Under the pieces are notes generated by a model. The model was not told the origin of the DNA, searched no databases, and worked only from the letters and a program-made list of their open reading frames with translations. From the NCBI RefSeq assembly GCF_004088395.1, contig NZ_CP035107.1, positions 124,001 to 188,000 of the forward strand: DNA of 64,000 nt. The letters run 5' to 3'. The first letter of the stretch is position 1; every line of letters begins with the position of its first letter. The position numbers and the translations under genes are program-made. Source of the DNA: Ornithobacterium rhinotracheale (GTDB lineage: Bacteria > Bacteroidota > Bacteroidia > Flavobacteriales > Weeksellaceae). Positions 23,417 through 32,814 of the stretch are shown here, piece by piece.

Positions 23417-24361
23417 TCAACTTTTGCGTGTTTCACTCTTTGTATGATTACTCTCATAGCTTTCTGCGATAAAATTTAGGTAACTTTCAAAGCGGCTCAG
23501 TGCGATTTTGCCCGCCTCGGCGGCCTGCTTCACGGCGCATTTAGGCTCGTTGAGGTGCTTGCAGTTGTGAAACTTGCAATCTTGTTTTAGCTTAAAAATT
23601 TCTGGAAAATAGTCCTGTATTTCGTTTTCCTGAAAATCGGCTAAGCCAAATTCCTTGATGCCAGGGGTGTCGATAATGTAGCCGCCAAAGGGCCAAGGGT
23701 ACATTTGTGCAAATGTGGTGGTGTGCTGGCCTTTTTGATTAAAGGTGGATACGGTTTTGGTTTTTAAATGCAAGGCAGGGTTGAGTGCATTAATCAAGGT
23801 GGATTTGCCCACTCCTGAATGCCCCATAAACACGCTGGTCTGCCCTTTGAGCAACTCTTTTACCTGTTGCAGCCCGATGTTTTGCGTGGCAGAAATTTCC
23901 AAAACTTGGTAGCCGATATGGGTGTAAATTTGTTTTAAATCTTCCAGTGCGGGGCGCTCCTCGGGCGTGATTTCGTCTACTTTGTTAAACAAAATCACGG
24001 GATGAATGTGATATGCCTCGGCTGTAACCAGAAATCTGTCGATAAAGCCCGTAGAAGTGCGTGGATTTTTGAATGTAGCGAGAATCACTGCCACATCTAT
24101 GTTTGAGGCGATAATATGTGTTTTCTTAGATAAATTTACCGAGCGCCGAATAATGTAATTATGGCGCTCGTAAATTTTTTCTATAAAAGCAATATTGTCT
24201 TTATCTAAACTAAATTCCACTTCGTCGCCCACCGCAATCGGATTGGTATGTTTGATGCCTTTGAGCCTGAATTTTCCTCTAATTCTTGCCTCCAAAGTTT
24301 TGCCCGAATCGGTGGAGATGCTGTACCAGCTTCCAGTGGATTTTATTACTCGTCCTTTCAT
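23417..24361 (-). CDS. rsgA: ribosome small subunit-dependent GTPase A
   Basis: 314 aa. Circularly permuted GTPase order: OB fold (1-70), NKVD (G4, 126-129), GHSGVGKS (G1, 180-187), DTPG (G3, 231-234), then the zinc knuckle C262, C267, H269, C275. It acts in late 30S maturation. It follows the DAHP synthase gene by 6 bp, probably one operon. Its 3' end touches the toxin remnant, so it marks the right border of the accessory region. Confidence 0.96.
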   Translation of the reverse strand: MKGRVIKSTGSWYSISTDSGKTLEARIRGKFRLKGIKHTNPIAVGDEVEFSLDKDNIAFIEKIYERHNYIIRRSVNLSKKTHIIASNIDVAVILATFKNPRTSTGFIDRFLVTAEAYHIHPVILFNKVDEITPEERPALEDLKQIYTHIGYQVLEISATQNIGLQQVKELLKGQTSVFMGHSGVGKSTLINALNPALHLKTKTVSTFNQKGQHTTTFAQMYPWPFGGYIIDTPGIKEFGLADFQENEIQDYFPEIFKLKQDCKFHNCKHLNEPKCAVKQAAEAGKIALSRFESYLNFIAESYESNHTKSETRKS

Positions 24362-24367
24362 TGAAAT

Positions 24368-25441
24368 TTAGGCTTTTTTATCAGCCATTATTTCGTTTTG
24401 TAGTTTAATGGATTCTTGGTGCACGGCGGTAAGGAATCGGTTCACGAATTCCTCGGAGAGGCCAAATTTAGTGGCTTTTTCCAGAATTTGTTCTTGGATT
24501 AAGTTCCATCTCTTAGGTTGGAACACGGTAACATTGTGTTCTTTTTTAAGCGTACCGATGGCTTTTGCGATGTCCATACGCTCGTTAATCATTTCAAGGA
24601 TACGGTTATCCGCCTCATCGATTTTATTTCTTAATTGTGCCAGTGAGGTGTGGAAATCATTATCCGAGTCATCTTCATTTCTCACTTTTAAATTTTCAAG
24701 GATTTCATTTAGCCTTGCAGGGGTGATTTGCTGGCTGGCATCGCTCCAAGCCTCATCTGGCGAGTGGTGCGATTCAATCATTAGGCCTTGGAACCCGAAG
24801 TTCATAGCCTTTTGAGAGATTTCTTCGATTAAATCTCTTCGCCCCGCAATGTGTGAGGGGTCGCAGATGATTGGGATTTGTGGCAAGCGATTTTTAAAGT
24901 CAAGGGCAATTTGCCACTGAGGCTGGTTTCGGTATTTGGTTTTTTTGTAATCGGAGAAGCCGCGGTGTATCACGCCCAAATTTTTGATGCCCTGCCCTGC
25001 TAGGCGTTCCATTGCGCCAATCCAGAGTTCCAAATCAGGGTTGATGGGGTTTTTAACCAAGATGATTTTATCTGTATCGCGTAGGGCTTCTGCAATTTCC
25101 TGCACTTGGAAGGGGTTTACCGTGGTTCTAGCGCCAATCCAGAGCATATCCACATCATATTCCAGCGCCAGTTTTGCGTGATTAGCATTTGCGATTTCTG
25201 TACCGATTTTTAGCCCAAATTCCTCGCGCACCTTGGCTAGCCAATTGAGCCCAATGGCTCCCACGCCCTCAAAGCAATTAGGCTTAGTTCTTGGTTTCCA
25301 GATGCCAGCACGGAATATTTCAACTTTGTCTTTGGGCAATTCTTCAGCAATTTGTAACATTTGTTTTTCGCTCTCCGCACTACATGGTCCAGCGACTACA
25401 AGCGGCTTTTTAAAGTTTTCTATCCAATTATTAATTTCCAT
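24368..25441 (-). CDS. bifunctional DAHP synthase / chorismate mutase
   Basis: 357 aa. Residues 1-255 are a KdsA-like DAHP synthase (VVAGPCSAESEKQM near 15, FRAGIWKPRTKPNCFEG near 43, ICDPSHIAGRRD near 195). Residues about 265-350 are an AroQ-type chorismate mutase (LRNKIDEADNRILEMINERM). It makes DAHP from PEP and erythrose-4-phosphate and turns chorismate into prephenate; the mutase part commonly serves as feedback sensor in this fusion. It is followed by rsgA after 6 bp. Confidence 0.94.
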   Translation of the reverse strand: MEINNWIENFKKPLVVAGPCSAESEKQMLQIAEELPKDKVEIFRAGIWKPRTKPNCFEGVGAIGLNWLAKVREEFGLKIGTEIANANHAKLALEYDVDMLWIGARTTVNPFQVQEIAEALRDTDKIILVKNPINPDLELWIGAMERLAGQGIKNLGVIHRGFSDYKKTKYRNQPQWQIALDFKNRLPQIPIICDPSHIAGRRDLIEEISQKAMNFGFQGLMIESHHSPDEAWSDASQQITPARLNEILENLKVRNEDDSDNDFHTSLAQLRNKIDEADNRILEMINERMDIAKAIGTLKKEHNVTVFQPKRWNLIQEQILEKATKFGLSEEFVNRFLTAVHQESIKLQNEIMADKKA

Positions 25442-25530
25442 AGGTTTTTCAAAATTAAAATGATTGGCAATTTAATGATTTTTTTAATTTTAGCCGCTTT
25501 TTTTGTGGAAAAGGTGTGTGCGCTTTTTTT

Positions 25531-28164
25531 TTATAAATTAAATCTGATTTTGGCTAAAAACTGGGAGGGTCTTAATTGGTAGATGTTTTCGGCGGTTGAG
25601 AGTGTGGAGCTGTGGAGCGTTCTGTACTCTTTGATATTGAAAATATTGTTCCACGAGAGCTCTAAATCGATTTGATTTTTTTGTAAAGAAAATAGATATT
25701 TTAAGCTAGAAAACAGGTAGGTTTGCTTCCCACTGAAAAGGCTATTTTTAATCCATTCCGTTTGGTGGATAAATCCGTGTTTTTTAGTGGGGTAGTAAAT
25801 GAGTTCAAGGCTGTGGGCTTGCGTGGTGATGGGTTTTTGTGCTACGCCGTGCCAAGTGGGGCGCGTGTGGGAGAGGGTGGCGGTGTATTGGGTTTTAAAT
25901 TTACTGAAAAACTCGGTTTGTATTTTGCCTTTTGCTAGCCAGTTTTGCGTTTCGCCCCAGCCTCTTTCCCCGTTAAATACTTGTTCCGATTTGGCTGCGC
26001 TCCATAGCCCTGTGAGGGCGGCGTTGGTCTTTATATCGCCAAAATATTTGTTGATGCGGATGGTAAGGCTTTGATTTTCCGAAGTGTTTTTTTGCTCTGT
26101 GGCTTCTATCTCCGTGGCGCCATTATCTTTTAGCCTTGTGCTGAAAAGTAGATTTTTATCACTTTGAGAATGTTTATACTTCACAAAGGCAAAAATACTT
26201 TCAAGAGGATTTCTGTACTCCACTTTGAGCTCATAATTAAAGGAATGCGCCTCTGGCAGAATGCTTGGTGTGCGGTCTATCTTTCTATAATTTTTTAGAA
26301 TATAGGCGTGGTACAAGTTTCTGACATCTCCCAAGGATTGTTTCCACCACAAGTCGCCAGAAAATGTCCAAAAAGAATTGAGCTTATAAAGGGTGTAAAA
26401 ATAAGGCTCCAAGCGAGTGGTATTCTTTTGCCTATCAAGATTTAGCGGAGTGTCTTTCCAGCGGATTAATTGCTGAGTAATGGGCAGGCTTAGCCCAATT
26501 TGCCAGCGTGCATTTAGGCGAGTTTCTATTTTTGATTTTATGTAAAAGAGAGAGTTATTTAGCCTTAAATGGTTGTAAAAATCGCTTGGTAGTTGCTCTT
26601 GGCTTTGAGTATAAATGCCAGTGTTTAGCTGGTTATTATCAAGGGTAAAGCCGATTTTGTGGCTAAAACTTATTTTCTTCCAAGTTTTGGTAAAACCCAA
26701 ATGATTATTGGTGTAAAACTGACTTAATTCTACGGCTTGCTCAATGTTTTTGCCCAGCGATTGCGGAAATAAGTTTTCAAAGAAATCCAGCTGAATATCT
26801 AAATTTTGAGGGGTGCGCGTGTAGGAAATATCAGATTTTATGCTGTAAATCTGCCTGCCTATGGGGAGCATCAGGCTTAAATTATTTGAGAAATTTGAGT
26901 TTTTTGAGCCCAAACTTTGGTTAAATTCGCCCCGCTCAGATTGTAGCAAAACATCTTCGCCTCTCCAAGAGGTGCGGAAATTGAGTTGATTATTAAAGTA
27001 ATAGCTCTTTTTATTTTTGGTTATTTCCAAATTGTGTTGTAATTCGTTGGAGAAAACGCGGTTTTTCGTGCTTTCATAAATTTTTAAATTCGCCCCGTTG
27101 TTAAAATAGGTAGTACGGGATTCTCCTATAATTTTATGGAAATCATTATAGTACGAGTTGTTGAGCCGTATGGTATAGTCATTTTTCAGCTTTTGGATAT
27201 AGTTGAGCGATGCTATGTGAGCGTTATTATCATTCCAAAATACGGAGGAAACGCTTGGCGGCGAGGCTTGTGGCAGGGCTAGGTAATAGATTTCTGCATC
27301 GGTGGTATTGTCCTCTTTTTCGCGGTCGCTAATCAATTCGGTAGTTTGCCGTTGTAAATTTTCGCCAGTATTTGTAGCTTGGTAAGAGAGCAGGTATTGC
27401 CTCTTTTGGGAAAATAGCATAGGGGTTACATTAGCGAGCCATAGCATAGGGCTTGCCCCCACGCCCAATTCGGCACTTCCTGTTTGGGTGTATTTATTTT
27501 TGAGTTTAATGTTTAGAGCGGCTTTGTTTGAGAAGACTAAGCTATCAAGCGCCTTTATAGGTTGGTGATTTTCAATTACCTGAACGCTTTCTACTTCTTT
27601 GTGTGGCAGATTTTTATTAGCGATATTGTATTTTCCGCCCAGCAGGTCTAGCCCCTCGATGTAGAATTTATTGATGGGTTCTCCTTGGTACAGGACGCGC
27701 CCGCTTTTTTCCACCTCTATGCCGGGTAATCTTTTGAGGATATCTTGCAAATTGCGGTCTTGTGCTTGTGCAAAGCTCTTTACGGAGTAGCTTATGGTGT
27801 CGCCTCTTCGGCGAATGGGGTGAGATTTAGCGACAACTTCTTTTAGCTGAATAATTTTGCCAGATAGCTTAAAGTCTTTGGTTTGTGTTAGGTTTTTTAT
27901 TTTTAATTTTTCTTCCGCAAAATTCATCGATTTTACTATGATGTAAAGTTCTTCGAGCGCAGCACTATTCTTAATCAAATATTTGCCATTTTTATCTGAA
28001 AAGGTATAGGCAATCACCTCCCCATCTTTGGGCGAAATAAGGCTTACGCTTGCCCCGCCCACAGGTGAGCCATACTCATCTGTGAGCGCTCCCTTTATCA
28101 CATTTTGTGCATAAGCCCACGAGCTTAGGATTATTAGATATAGTAAAATCGATTTCTTTAACAT
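25531..28164 (-). CDS. large outer-membrane beta-barrel with carboxypeptidase-regulatory domain
   Basis: 877 aa. Signal peptide to about residue 19 (WAYAQN), an N-terminal CarboxypepD_reg-like domain (ALTDEYGSPVGGASVSLISP), a plug-like segment (FAQAQDRNLQDILKRLPGIE, then YIEGLDLLGGKYNIANKNLP) and a long barrel ending FLAKIRFNL. This is the TonB-receptor-like group without an obvious TonB box. The GLPGLI gene immediately upstream ends at the base next to this stop-start junction, so they are cotranscribed. Ligand unknown. Confidence 0.82.
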   Translation of the reverse strand: MLKKSILLYLIILSSWAYAQNVIKGALTDEYGSPVGGASVSLISPKDGEVIAYTFSDKNGKYLIKNSAALEELYIIVKSMNFAEEKLKIKNLTQTKDFKLSGKIIQLKEVVAKSHPIRRRGDTISYSVKSFAQAQDRNLQDILKRLPGIEVEKSGRVLYQGEPINKFYIEGLDLLGGKYNIANKNLPHKEVESVQVIENHQPIKALDSLVFSNKAALNIKLKNKYTQTGSAELGVGASPMLWLANVTPMLFSQKRQYLLSYQATNTGENLQRQTTELISDREKEDNTTDAEIYYLALPQASPPSVSSVFWNDNNAHIASLNYIQKLKNDYTIRLNNSYYNDFHKIIGESRTTYFNNGANLKIYESTKNRVFSNELQHNLEITKNKKSYYFNNQLNFRTSWRGEDVLLQSERGEFNQSLGSKNSNFSNNLSLMLPIGRQIYSIKSDISYTRTPQNLDIQLDFFENLFPQSLGKNIEQAVELSQFYTNNHLGFTKTWKKISFSHKIGFTLDNNQLNTGIYTQSQEQLPSDFYNHLRLNNSLFYIKSKIETRLNARWQIGLSLPITQQLIRWKDTPLNLDRQKNTTRLEPYFYTLYKLNSFWTFSGDLWWKQSLGDVRNLYHAYILKNYRKIDRTPSILPEAHSFNYELKVEYRNPLESIFAFVKYKHSQSDKNLLFSTRLKDNGATEIEATEQKNTSENQSLTIRINKYFGDIKTNAALTGLWSAAKSEQVFNGERGWGETQNWLAKGKIQTEFFSKFKTQYTATLSHTRPTWHGVAQKPITTQAHSLELIYYPTKKHGFIHQTEWIKNSLFSGKQTYLFSSLKYLFSLQKNQIDLELSWNNIFNIKEYRTLHSSTLSTAENIYQLRPSQFLAKIRFNL

Positions 28165-28956
28165 TTATGATTTGTCTATGGGATTGTATAGGTGTTTGCG
28201 TTTAGCGTTTTCATAATTATTTCTGATGGCTTTTTTAGCTTTCTCCTCCGTGGTTTTAAGCTCTTTTTCGTAGTTTCTTTTGTAAATCGCTTGTGGCCTA
28301 TTATCCATACCTGTGGCAGTGAAGTGGTGTTCATTCTCAGTATCATATATTTCTAGAATTAGCCCAGGCAAGCCATTAAACACATAAGGTCCATACGCCA
28401 GCGGAATTTCTTGTGCAAACCACGCTTCCCACTCTCTTCCTCCATAGCTGGTGATAGCTTTTTGTACCGTATAGCCCAGAATCTCTTTTTTATCCTTTTG
28501 CAATTTCCATTTCAGTTGTGGGGTAGGGATGGAATATTCTAATCCTGAAATGATTATAGCGTTCTGTATAGTGCTTTGTTTAGTTTTTAAGTCGTTGAAT
28601 ACATTGTCATTAAAGCCCATTTCGGAGAGTGTGGCAAGCAATTTATTCATATCGCTTGTATTGGCCGTGCCTTTTTGGGCAAATGCTTTGCTCAGAGAAT
28701 CTGATTTTATAACGGCCTCATCGGCGAATTTTGTTAAATCTTTTCCTATTTGTAAGAGCGTGAGCCCTGTTTTGGTTTTTTCTTTAAGTTCTGGATTAGG
28801 CACTCTGGAATAAGTGTAATAAATATTTTGCTCGCTATTGCCCAAAGCCGTTTCATCATACGGGTCGGCAGGTAGGTTTAAATCGCCTGTAATCACTGGC
28901 TGGGCCAATGCGATTGCGGAAAATAAAAAGGTGCTGAGTAATAATATCTTTTTCAT
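28165..28956 (-). CDS. GLPGLI family secreted protein, copy 2
   Basis: 263 aa with signal peptide (LFSAIALAQP). The name-giving motif is present (YVFNGLPGLILEIYD). Family members of Bacteroidota are periplasmic or surface proteins of unknown role, often encoded beside TonB-like barrels as here. The middle third is nearly identical in DNA and protein to the neighbouring copy at 28983, whereas N-terminal parts have diverged. The barrel gene starts directly after the stop. Confidence 0.88.
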   Translation of the reverse strand: MKKILLLSTFLFSAIALAQPVITGDLNLPADPYDETALGNSEQNIYYTYSRVPNPELKEKTKTGLTLLQIGKDLTKFADEAVIKSDSLSKAFAQKGTANTSDMNKLLATLSEMGFNDNVFNDLKTKQSTIQNAIIISGLEYSIPTPQLKWKLQKDKKEILGYTVQKAITSYGGREWEAWFAQEIPLAYGPYVFNGLPGLILEIYDTENEHHFTATGMDNRPQAIYKRNYEKELKTTEEKAKKAIRNNYENAKRKHLYNPIDKS

Positions 28957-28982
28957 ATCTAATTTATTCTTTATTTTAATAT

Positions 28983-29774
28983 TTAAAGTTTTTCTATGGG
29001 GTTATAAGGGCGTTTGTATTTTGGGGTTTCATATTTGTTTTTTAAGGCTTTTTTGGCTTTCTCCTCAGATGTTTTAATTTCATCATCATAGATTTGTTTG
29101 TAAATGGCTTGTGGCCTGTTATCCATACCCGTAGCAGTGAAATGGTGTTCATTCTCGGTGTCATATATTTCTAGAATTAGCCCAGGCAAACCATTAAATA
29201 CATAAGGCCCATACGCTAGCGGAATATCTTGCGCAAACCACGCCTCCCACTCCCTGCCTCCATAGCTGGTGGTGGCTTTTTGTACCGTGTAGCCCAGAAT
29301 CTCTTTTTTATCCTTTTGCAATTGCCATTTCAGCTGTGGGGTAGGGAGTGTGTACTCTAACCCAGGTAATCCCATAGTATTTTGTATCGTAATTTGTTTT
29401 GTCTTTAAGTTATGGAAGACATTGCTATTAAAGCCTATTTTATACATAATAGCAAGTTTTTTATTAATGTCGCTTGTATCCATATTTCCTTTTTTAGCAA
29501 ATACTTTGCTTAGAGAATCTGATTTTAGAGTAGCCTCATCAGTAAATTTTAAAAGGTCTTCGCCCATTTGCAAAATGGTAAGCCCCGTTTTTTGTTTATC
29601 TTTGTTTTCAGGGTTGGGAGTTGTATTATAGGTATAATAGATGTTTTGAGTGCTATTGCCTAAAACCGTTTCATCATACGGTTCGGCAGGGAGATTTACA
29701 GCTTCCAGCACCACAGGCTGAGCAATAGAGATAGCCGCAATCAAAAAAGTGCTGAGTAATAATGTCTTTTTCAT
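28983..29774 (-). CDS. GLPGLI family secreted protein, copy 1
   Basis: 263 aa from the ATG at 29774 (MKKTLLLSTFLIAAISIAQP, a good signal peptide); an earlier in-frame ATG at 29837 would spoil the signal peptide. Contains YVFNGLPGLILEIYD. It is the first gene of a three-gene unit (two GLPGLI genes, one barrel). Tandem duplicate of the next gene, 26 bp apart. Confidence 0.88.
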   Translation of the reverse strand: MKKTLLLSTFLIAAISIAQPVVLEAVNLPAEPYDETVLGNSTQNIYYTYNTTPNPENKDKQKTGLTILQMGEDLLKFTDEATLKSDSLSKVFAKKGNMDTSDINKKLAIMYKIGFNSNVFHNLKTKQITIQNTMGLPGLEYTLPTPQLKWQLQKDKKEILGYTVQKATTSYGGREWEAWFAQDIPLAYGPYVFNGLPGLILEIYDTENEHHFTATGMDNRPQAIYKQIYDDEIKTSEEKAKKALKNKYETPKYKRPYNPIEKL

Positions 29775-29919
29775 TTTGAATAAATTTTTAGTGTTGTAAT
29801 TACTGCGAAAGTATAAAACTTTTTTAAAAAAAAACAAGAGAAAAAAGTGTCAAAAATTATAATTCCCAACTATTATTTAGTGTTAAGTCTAGGGAAGTGT
29901 CTTTTTGTAGTTTTTTATA

Positions 29920-30738
29920 CTATAAATTCCCGTTTTTGTATTTTCCTAAAATTTCTATATCCTCTGCCATCAGCCCAATAATGTCTAGCACCTTGGCAAA
30001 ACGCTCGTGATTATGCACCAGTACATCTACATAAAACTCATATTGCCACGGCATATCCACGATGGGCATAGATTGGATTTTGGTCATATTAAAGCCGTGC
30101 ACGGCAAATTGCATCAAGATATTTGCTAGGCTTCCCTTTTGGTGAGGTAGAGAGAATCGCAGAGAGATTTTGTTAAAGTCTTCATCATTAGGGAGCGCTC
30201 GGCTCAATAGTACAAAGCGCGTAAAATTATCCTTATTGCTTTGGATTCCGTGCCGAATAATCTCTAAATCATAGAGCTCGGCCGCCACTTTTGAGCCAAT
30301 AGCCCCAGCGTGGTATAGCTTTTCAGTCTTAATTTTTTTAGCAGAATTAGCCGTATCCACATAATCAATCCTACGAATTTTAGGGTGCAAATTCAAGAAA
30401 TCCTCACACTGCAAAAGCGCCATAGAATGCGAGTAAATCTCGCTTAAATCATCAATTTTCACCCCAGGGATTACCATCAAGTGGTGTTCTATGGGCATAT
30501 ATAGCTCGCCCACGATTTTTAAATGATTATTCTTAATTAAATTATAATTAGGCAAAATGCACCCTGCAATAGAGTTTTCCAGAGCTATAAGCCCGTGTGT
30601 GCATTCCCCATTTACGAGCGCCTCGGCAACGCCTCGAAAGTGGTCTTTGTCTAAAATTTCGTAGCTATCTCCCTCAAAGAGTGTACTTGCGGCTTGGTGA
30701 TGAAAAGAGCCCAAACCTCCTTGTATTGCTATTTTCAC
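29920..30738 (-). CDS. pheA: prephenate dehydratase
   Basis: 272 aa. PDT catalytic domain (1-180) with GGLGSFHHQAA, ALENSIAGCILPNY and the NFTRFVLLSR end containing the TRF motif, then an ACT domain (about 190-265, KGSLANILMQFAVHGFNMTK) with the LT/ESRP-like regulatory equivalent KIQSMP. It converts prephenate to phenylpyruvate; the ACT domain gives phenylalanine feedback. With the chorismate mutase fusion at 24368 it completes the branch. Stands alone. Confidence 0.94.
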   Translation of the reverse strand: MKIAIQGGLGSFHHQAASTLFEGDSYEILDKDHFRGVAEALVNGECTHGLIALENSIAGCILPNYNLIKNNHLKIVGELYMPIEHHLMVIPGVKIDDLSEIYSHSMALLQCEDFLNLHPKIRRIDYVDTANSAKKIKTEKLYHAGAIGSKVAAELYDLEIIRHGIQSNKDNFTRFVLLSRALPNDEDFNKISLRFSLPHQKGSLANILMQFAVHGFNMTKIQSMPIVDMPWQYEFYVDVLVHNHERFAKVLDIIGLMAEDIEILGKYKNGNL

Positions 30739-30840
30739 GCTATTTTAATTTTAAGACAAATATCTAAAAAAATTAATAAACAAGCGTTGCTTTTAGTAGC
30801 AAAAAGGCGATTTGGGCGTTTATTTGTGTGTTTTCTAAAT

Positions 30841-31110
30841 TTAATGTTCTAAACCGCAATCACTCAAAAGCTCGACCAATTGGTCTTCGGTCATTTTTTC
30901 GGTAGCTTCCTGAGCCTCGTTGTAGGACGAGTATTTTTGTTCTAAAACATTTAAGCCGCACTCGCATCTTTCCTTGGTCTGTTCAGACGGGTCTACAGCG
31001 GTGCAAGATTGCATAAACTCTCTGCGGTCTTCATCTGTCCAGCCTTTTTTTTCATTTTTACACGAAATTAAGCTAAGTGCTGCTGCTGCAACGAAAAGTG
31101 CTTTTTTCAT
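30841..31110 (-). CDS. small lipoprotein with four conserved-looking cysteines
   Basis: 89 aa. Lipobox LISC (Cys17) then KNEKKGWTDEDRREFMQSC. Beyond the lipid Cys there are Cys36, C49, C51 and C84, suggesting disulfides, and a helical EF-like body. Starts directly after the pgi stop codon region (adjacent bases), so it is downstream of pgi in one operon. Such small helical lipoproteins occur in flavobacteria; function unknown. Confidence 0.7.
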   Translation of the reverse strand: MKKALFVAAAALSLISCKNEKKGWTDEDRREFMQSCTAVDPSEQTKERCECGLNVLEQKYSSYNEAQEATEKMTEDQLVELLSDCGLEH

Positions 31111-32751
31111 TTATTTCATTTTTAAATAAGCATTCATCAATCCATTGGTAGAGCTGTCGTGGTCAGTTACGGTATCTCCCGCATTGATTTCCGCTAAGAT
31201 AGCTTTAGCCAATTGTTTACCAAGTTCTACGCCCCATTGGTCGAAACTAAAGATGTTCCAGATGATACCTTGAACAAAGATTTTTTGCTCATACAAGGCA
31301 ATCAAGCTACCCAATGTTTTTGGGGTTAATTTTTTATACAAAATGGAATTGGTAGGGCGGTTGCCATCAAATACCTTGTAAGGCAACAAGAATTCGATTT
31401 CTTCTTTGGATTTTCCTTCTTTTTCAAGCTCGGCTCTCACTTGGGCTTCGGATTTTCCAAAGGCGAGAGCTTCCGTTTGAGCAAAGAAGTTGGCTAGGAG
31501 TTTTTCGTGGTGGTCGCCCACTTGATTGTTAGAGCGCGCCCCCGCGATAAAGTCCGCTGGGATTAATTTAGTGCCTTGATGGATTAATTGATAGAAAGCG
31601 TGTTGTCCATTGGTTCCCGCTTCGCCCCAGATGATAGGGCCAGTTTGGTAGGTTACTTTTTGCCCATTTCGGTCAATGGATTTTCCGTTGCTCTCCATAT
31701 CGCCCTGTTGCAAGTAGGCGGGGAAGCGGTGTAGGTATTGCTCGTAGGGTAAAATGGCATAGCTTTCGGCGCCATAAAAGTTGTTATACCAAATGCCTAA
31801 AAGCGCCATTAGCACGGGGATATTTTGTTTAAAATCAGTGGTTCTGAAATGCTCATCTACCTCATAGGCGCCTAGCAGTAATTCTTCAAATTTCTCGTAG
31901 CCCACTGCCAGCGCAATGCTCAGCCCGATGGCGCTCCATAGCGAATAGCGGCCGCCCACCCAGTTCCAGAATTCAAACATATTTTCCTCCGCGATGCCAA
32001 AGGCTGTAACATCTTTGGCATTGGTAGAAAGTGCCACGAAATGTTTGGCAATGTCGCTTTGTTTGGCTCCGCTGTCCAAAAACCATTTTTTAGCCGAATT
32101 AGCATTGGTCATGGTTTCTTGGGTGGTAAAAGTTTTAGAAGCCACGATAAACAAAGTCGTTTCTGGATTTAATTTTTTGGTGGTTTCTGCGATGTGTGTG
32201 CCGTCTACATTCGATACAAAATGTATGTTTAAATGAGTTTTGTAATGTTTCAATGCCTCGACCACCATCACGGGGCCAAGATCCGAACCGCCGATGCCTA
32301 TGTTCACAATATCGGTGATGGCTTTGCCTGTGTAGCCTTTCCACTCGCCAGAAATCACGCGGTGGCAGAAATCTTTCATCTGAGCCAAAACTTTGCGTAC
32401 TTGTGGCAGGGCATTTTCGCCATCAATGATTACCTCGCTTCCTTGGCTTCTGAGGGCGATGTGCATCACGGCACGGTCTTCTGTTTGGTTGATGTGCTCT
32501 CCCGCAAACATAGAATCTATCGCATCTTGCAATTGGCATTCTTCGGCGAGTTCCACGAGCAAGTCAATTGTTTTTTGATTGATTCGGTTTTTGGAATAGT
32601 CAAACAAAAATTCGTTCCATTTTACGCTAAACTCATCAAAGCGTTGAGCGTTTGCTGCGAATAAATCTTTTAAATGAAGGTCTTTGGTCTCTTCGTAATG
32701 GGCTTGTAGCTTTTTCCAAGCCTCGGTCTGAGTAGGGTTTATATTTTGCAT
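31111..32751 (-). CDS. pgi: glucose-6-phosphate isomerase
   Basis: 546 aa, full length. Shows [16 protein letters not shown], the [13 protein letters not shown] phosphate-binding segment, [15 protein letters not shown] (PGI signature) and [16 protein letters not shown] with the catalytic His region. Interconverts glucose-6-phosphate and fructose-6-phosphate in the cytoplasm. The small lipoprotein gene follows without a gap. Confidence 0.97.
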   Translation of the reverse strand: MQNINPTQTEAWKKLQAHYEETKDLHLKDLFAANAQRFDEFSVKWNEFLFDYSKNRINQKTIDLLVELAEECQLQDAIDSMFAGEHINQTEDRAVMHIALRSQGSEVIIDGENALPQVRKVLAQMKDFCHRVISGEWKGYTGKAITDIVNIGIGGSDLGPVMVVEALKHYKTHLNIHFVSNVDGTHIAETTKKLNPETTLFIVASKTFTTQETMTNANSAKKWFLDSGAKQSDIAKHFVALSTNAKDVTAFGIAEENMFEFWNWVGGRYSLWSAIGLSIALAVGYEKFEELLLGAYEVDEHFRTTDFKQNIPVLMALLGIWYNNFYGAESYAILPYEQYLHRFPAYLQQGDMESNGKSIDRNGQKVTYQTGPIIWGEAGTNGQHAFYQLIHQGTKLIPADFIAGARSNNQVGDHHEKLLANFFAQTEALAFGKSEAQVRAELEKEGKSKEEIEFLLPYKVFDGNRPTNSILYKKLTPKTLGSLIALYEQKIFVQGIIWNIFSFDQWGVELGKQLAKAILAEINAGDTVTDHDSSTNGLMNAYLKMK

Positions 32752-32814
32752 TTTATTGAAATTTGATTTCCAGACAAATTTAGTTATAATTTAAATCGAA
32801 AAAAAGCAAAAAGA

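Noticed and set aside
24408-25463. Several plus-strand frames over the DAHP synthase gene
   Set aside because: Antisense shadows of a well-supported conserved gene.
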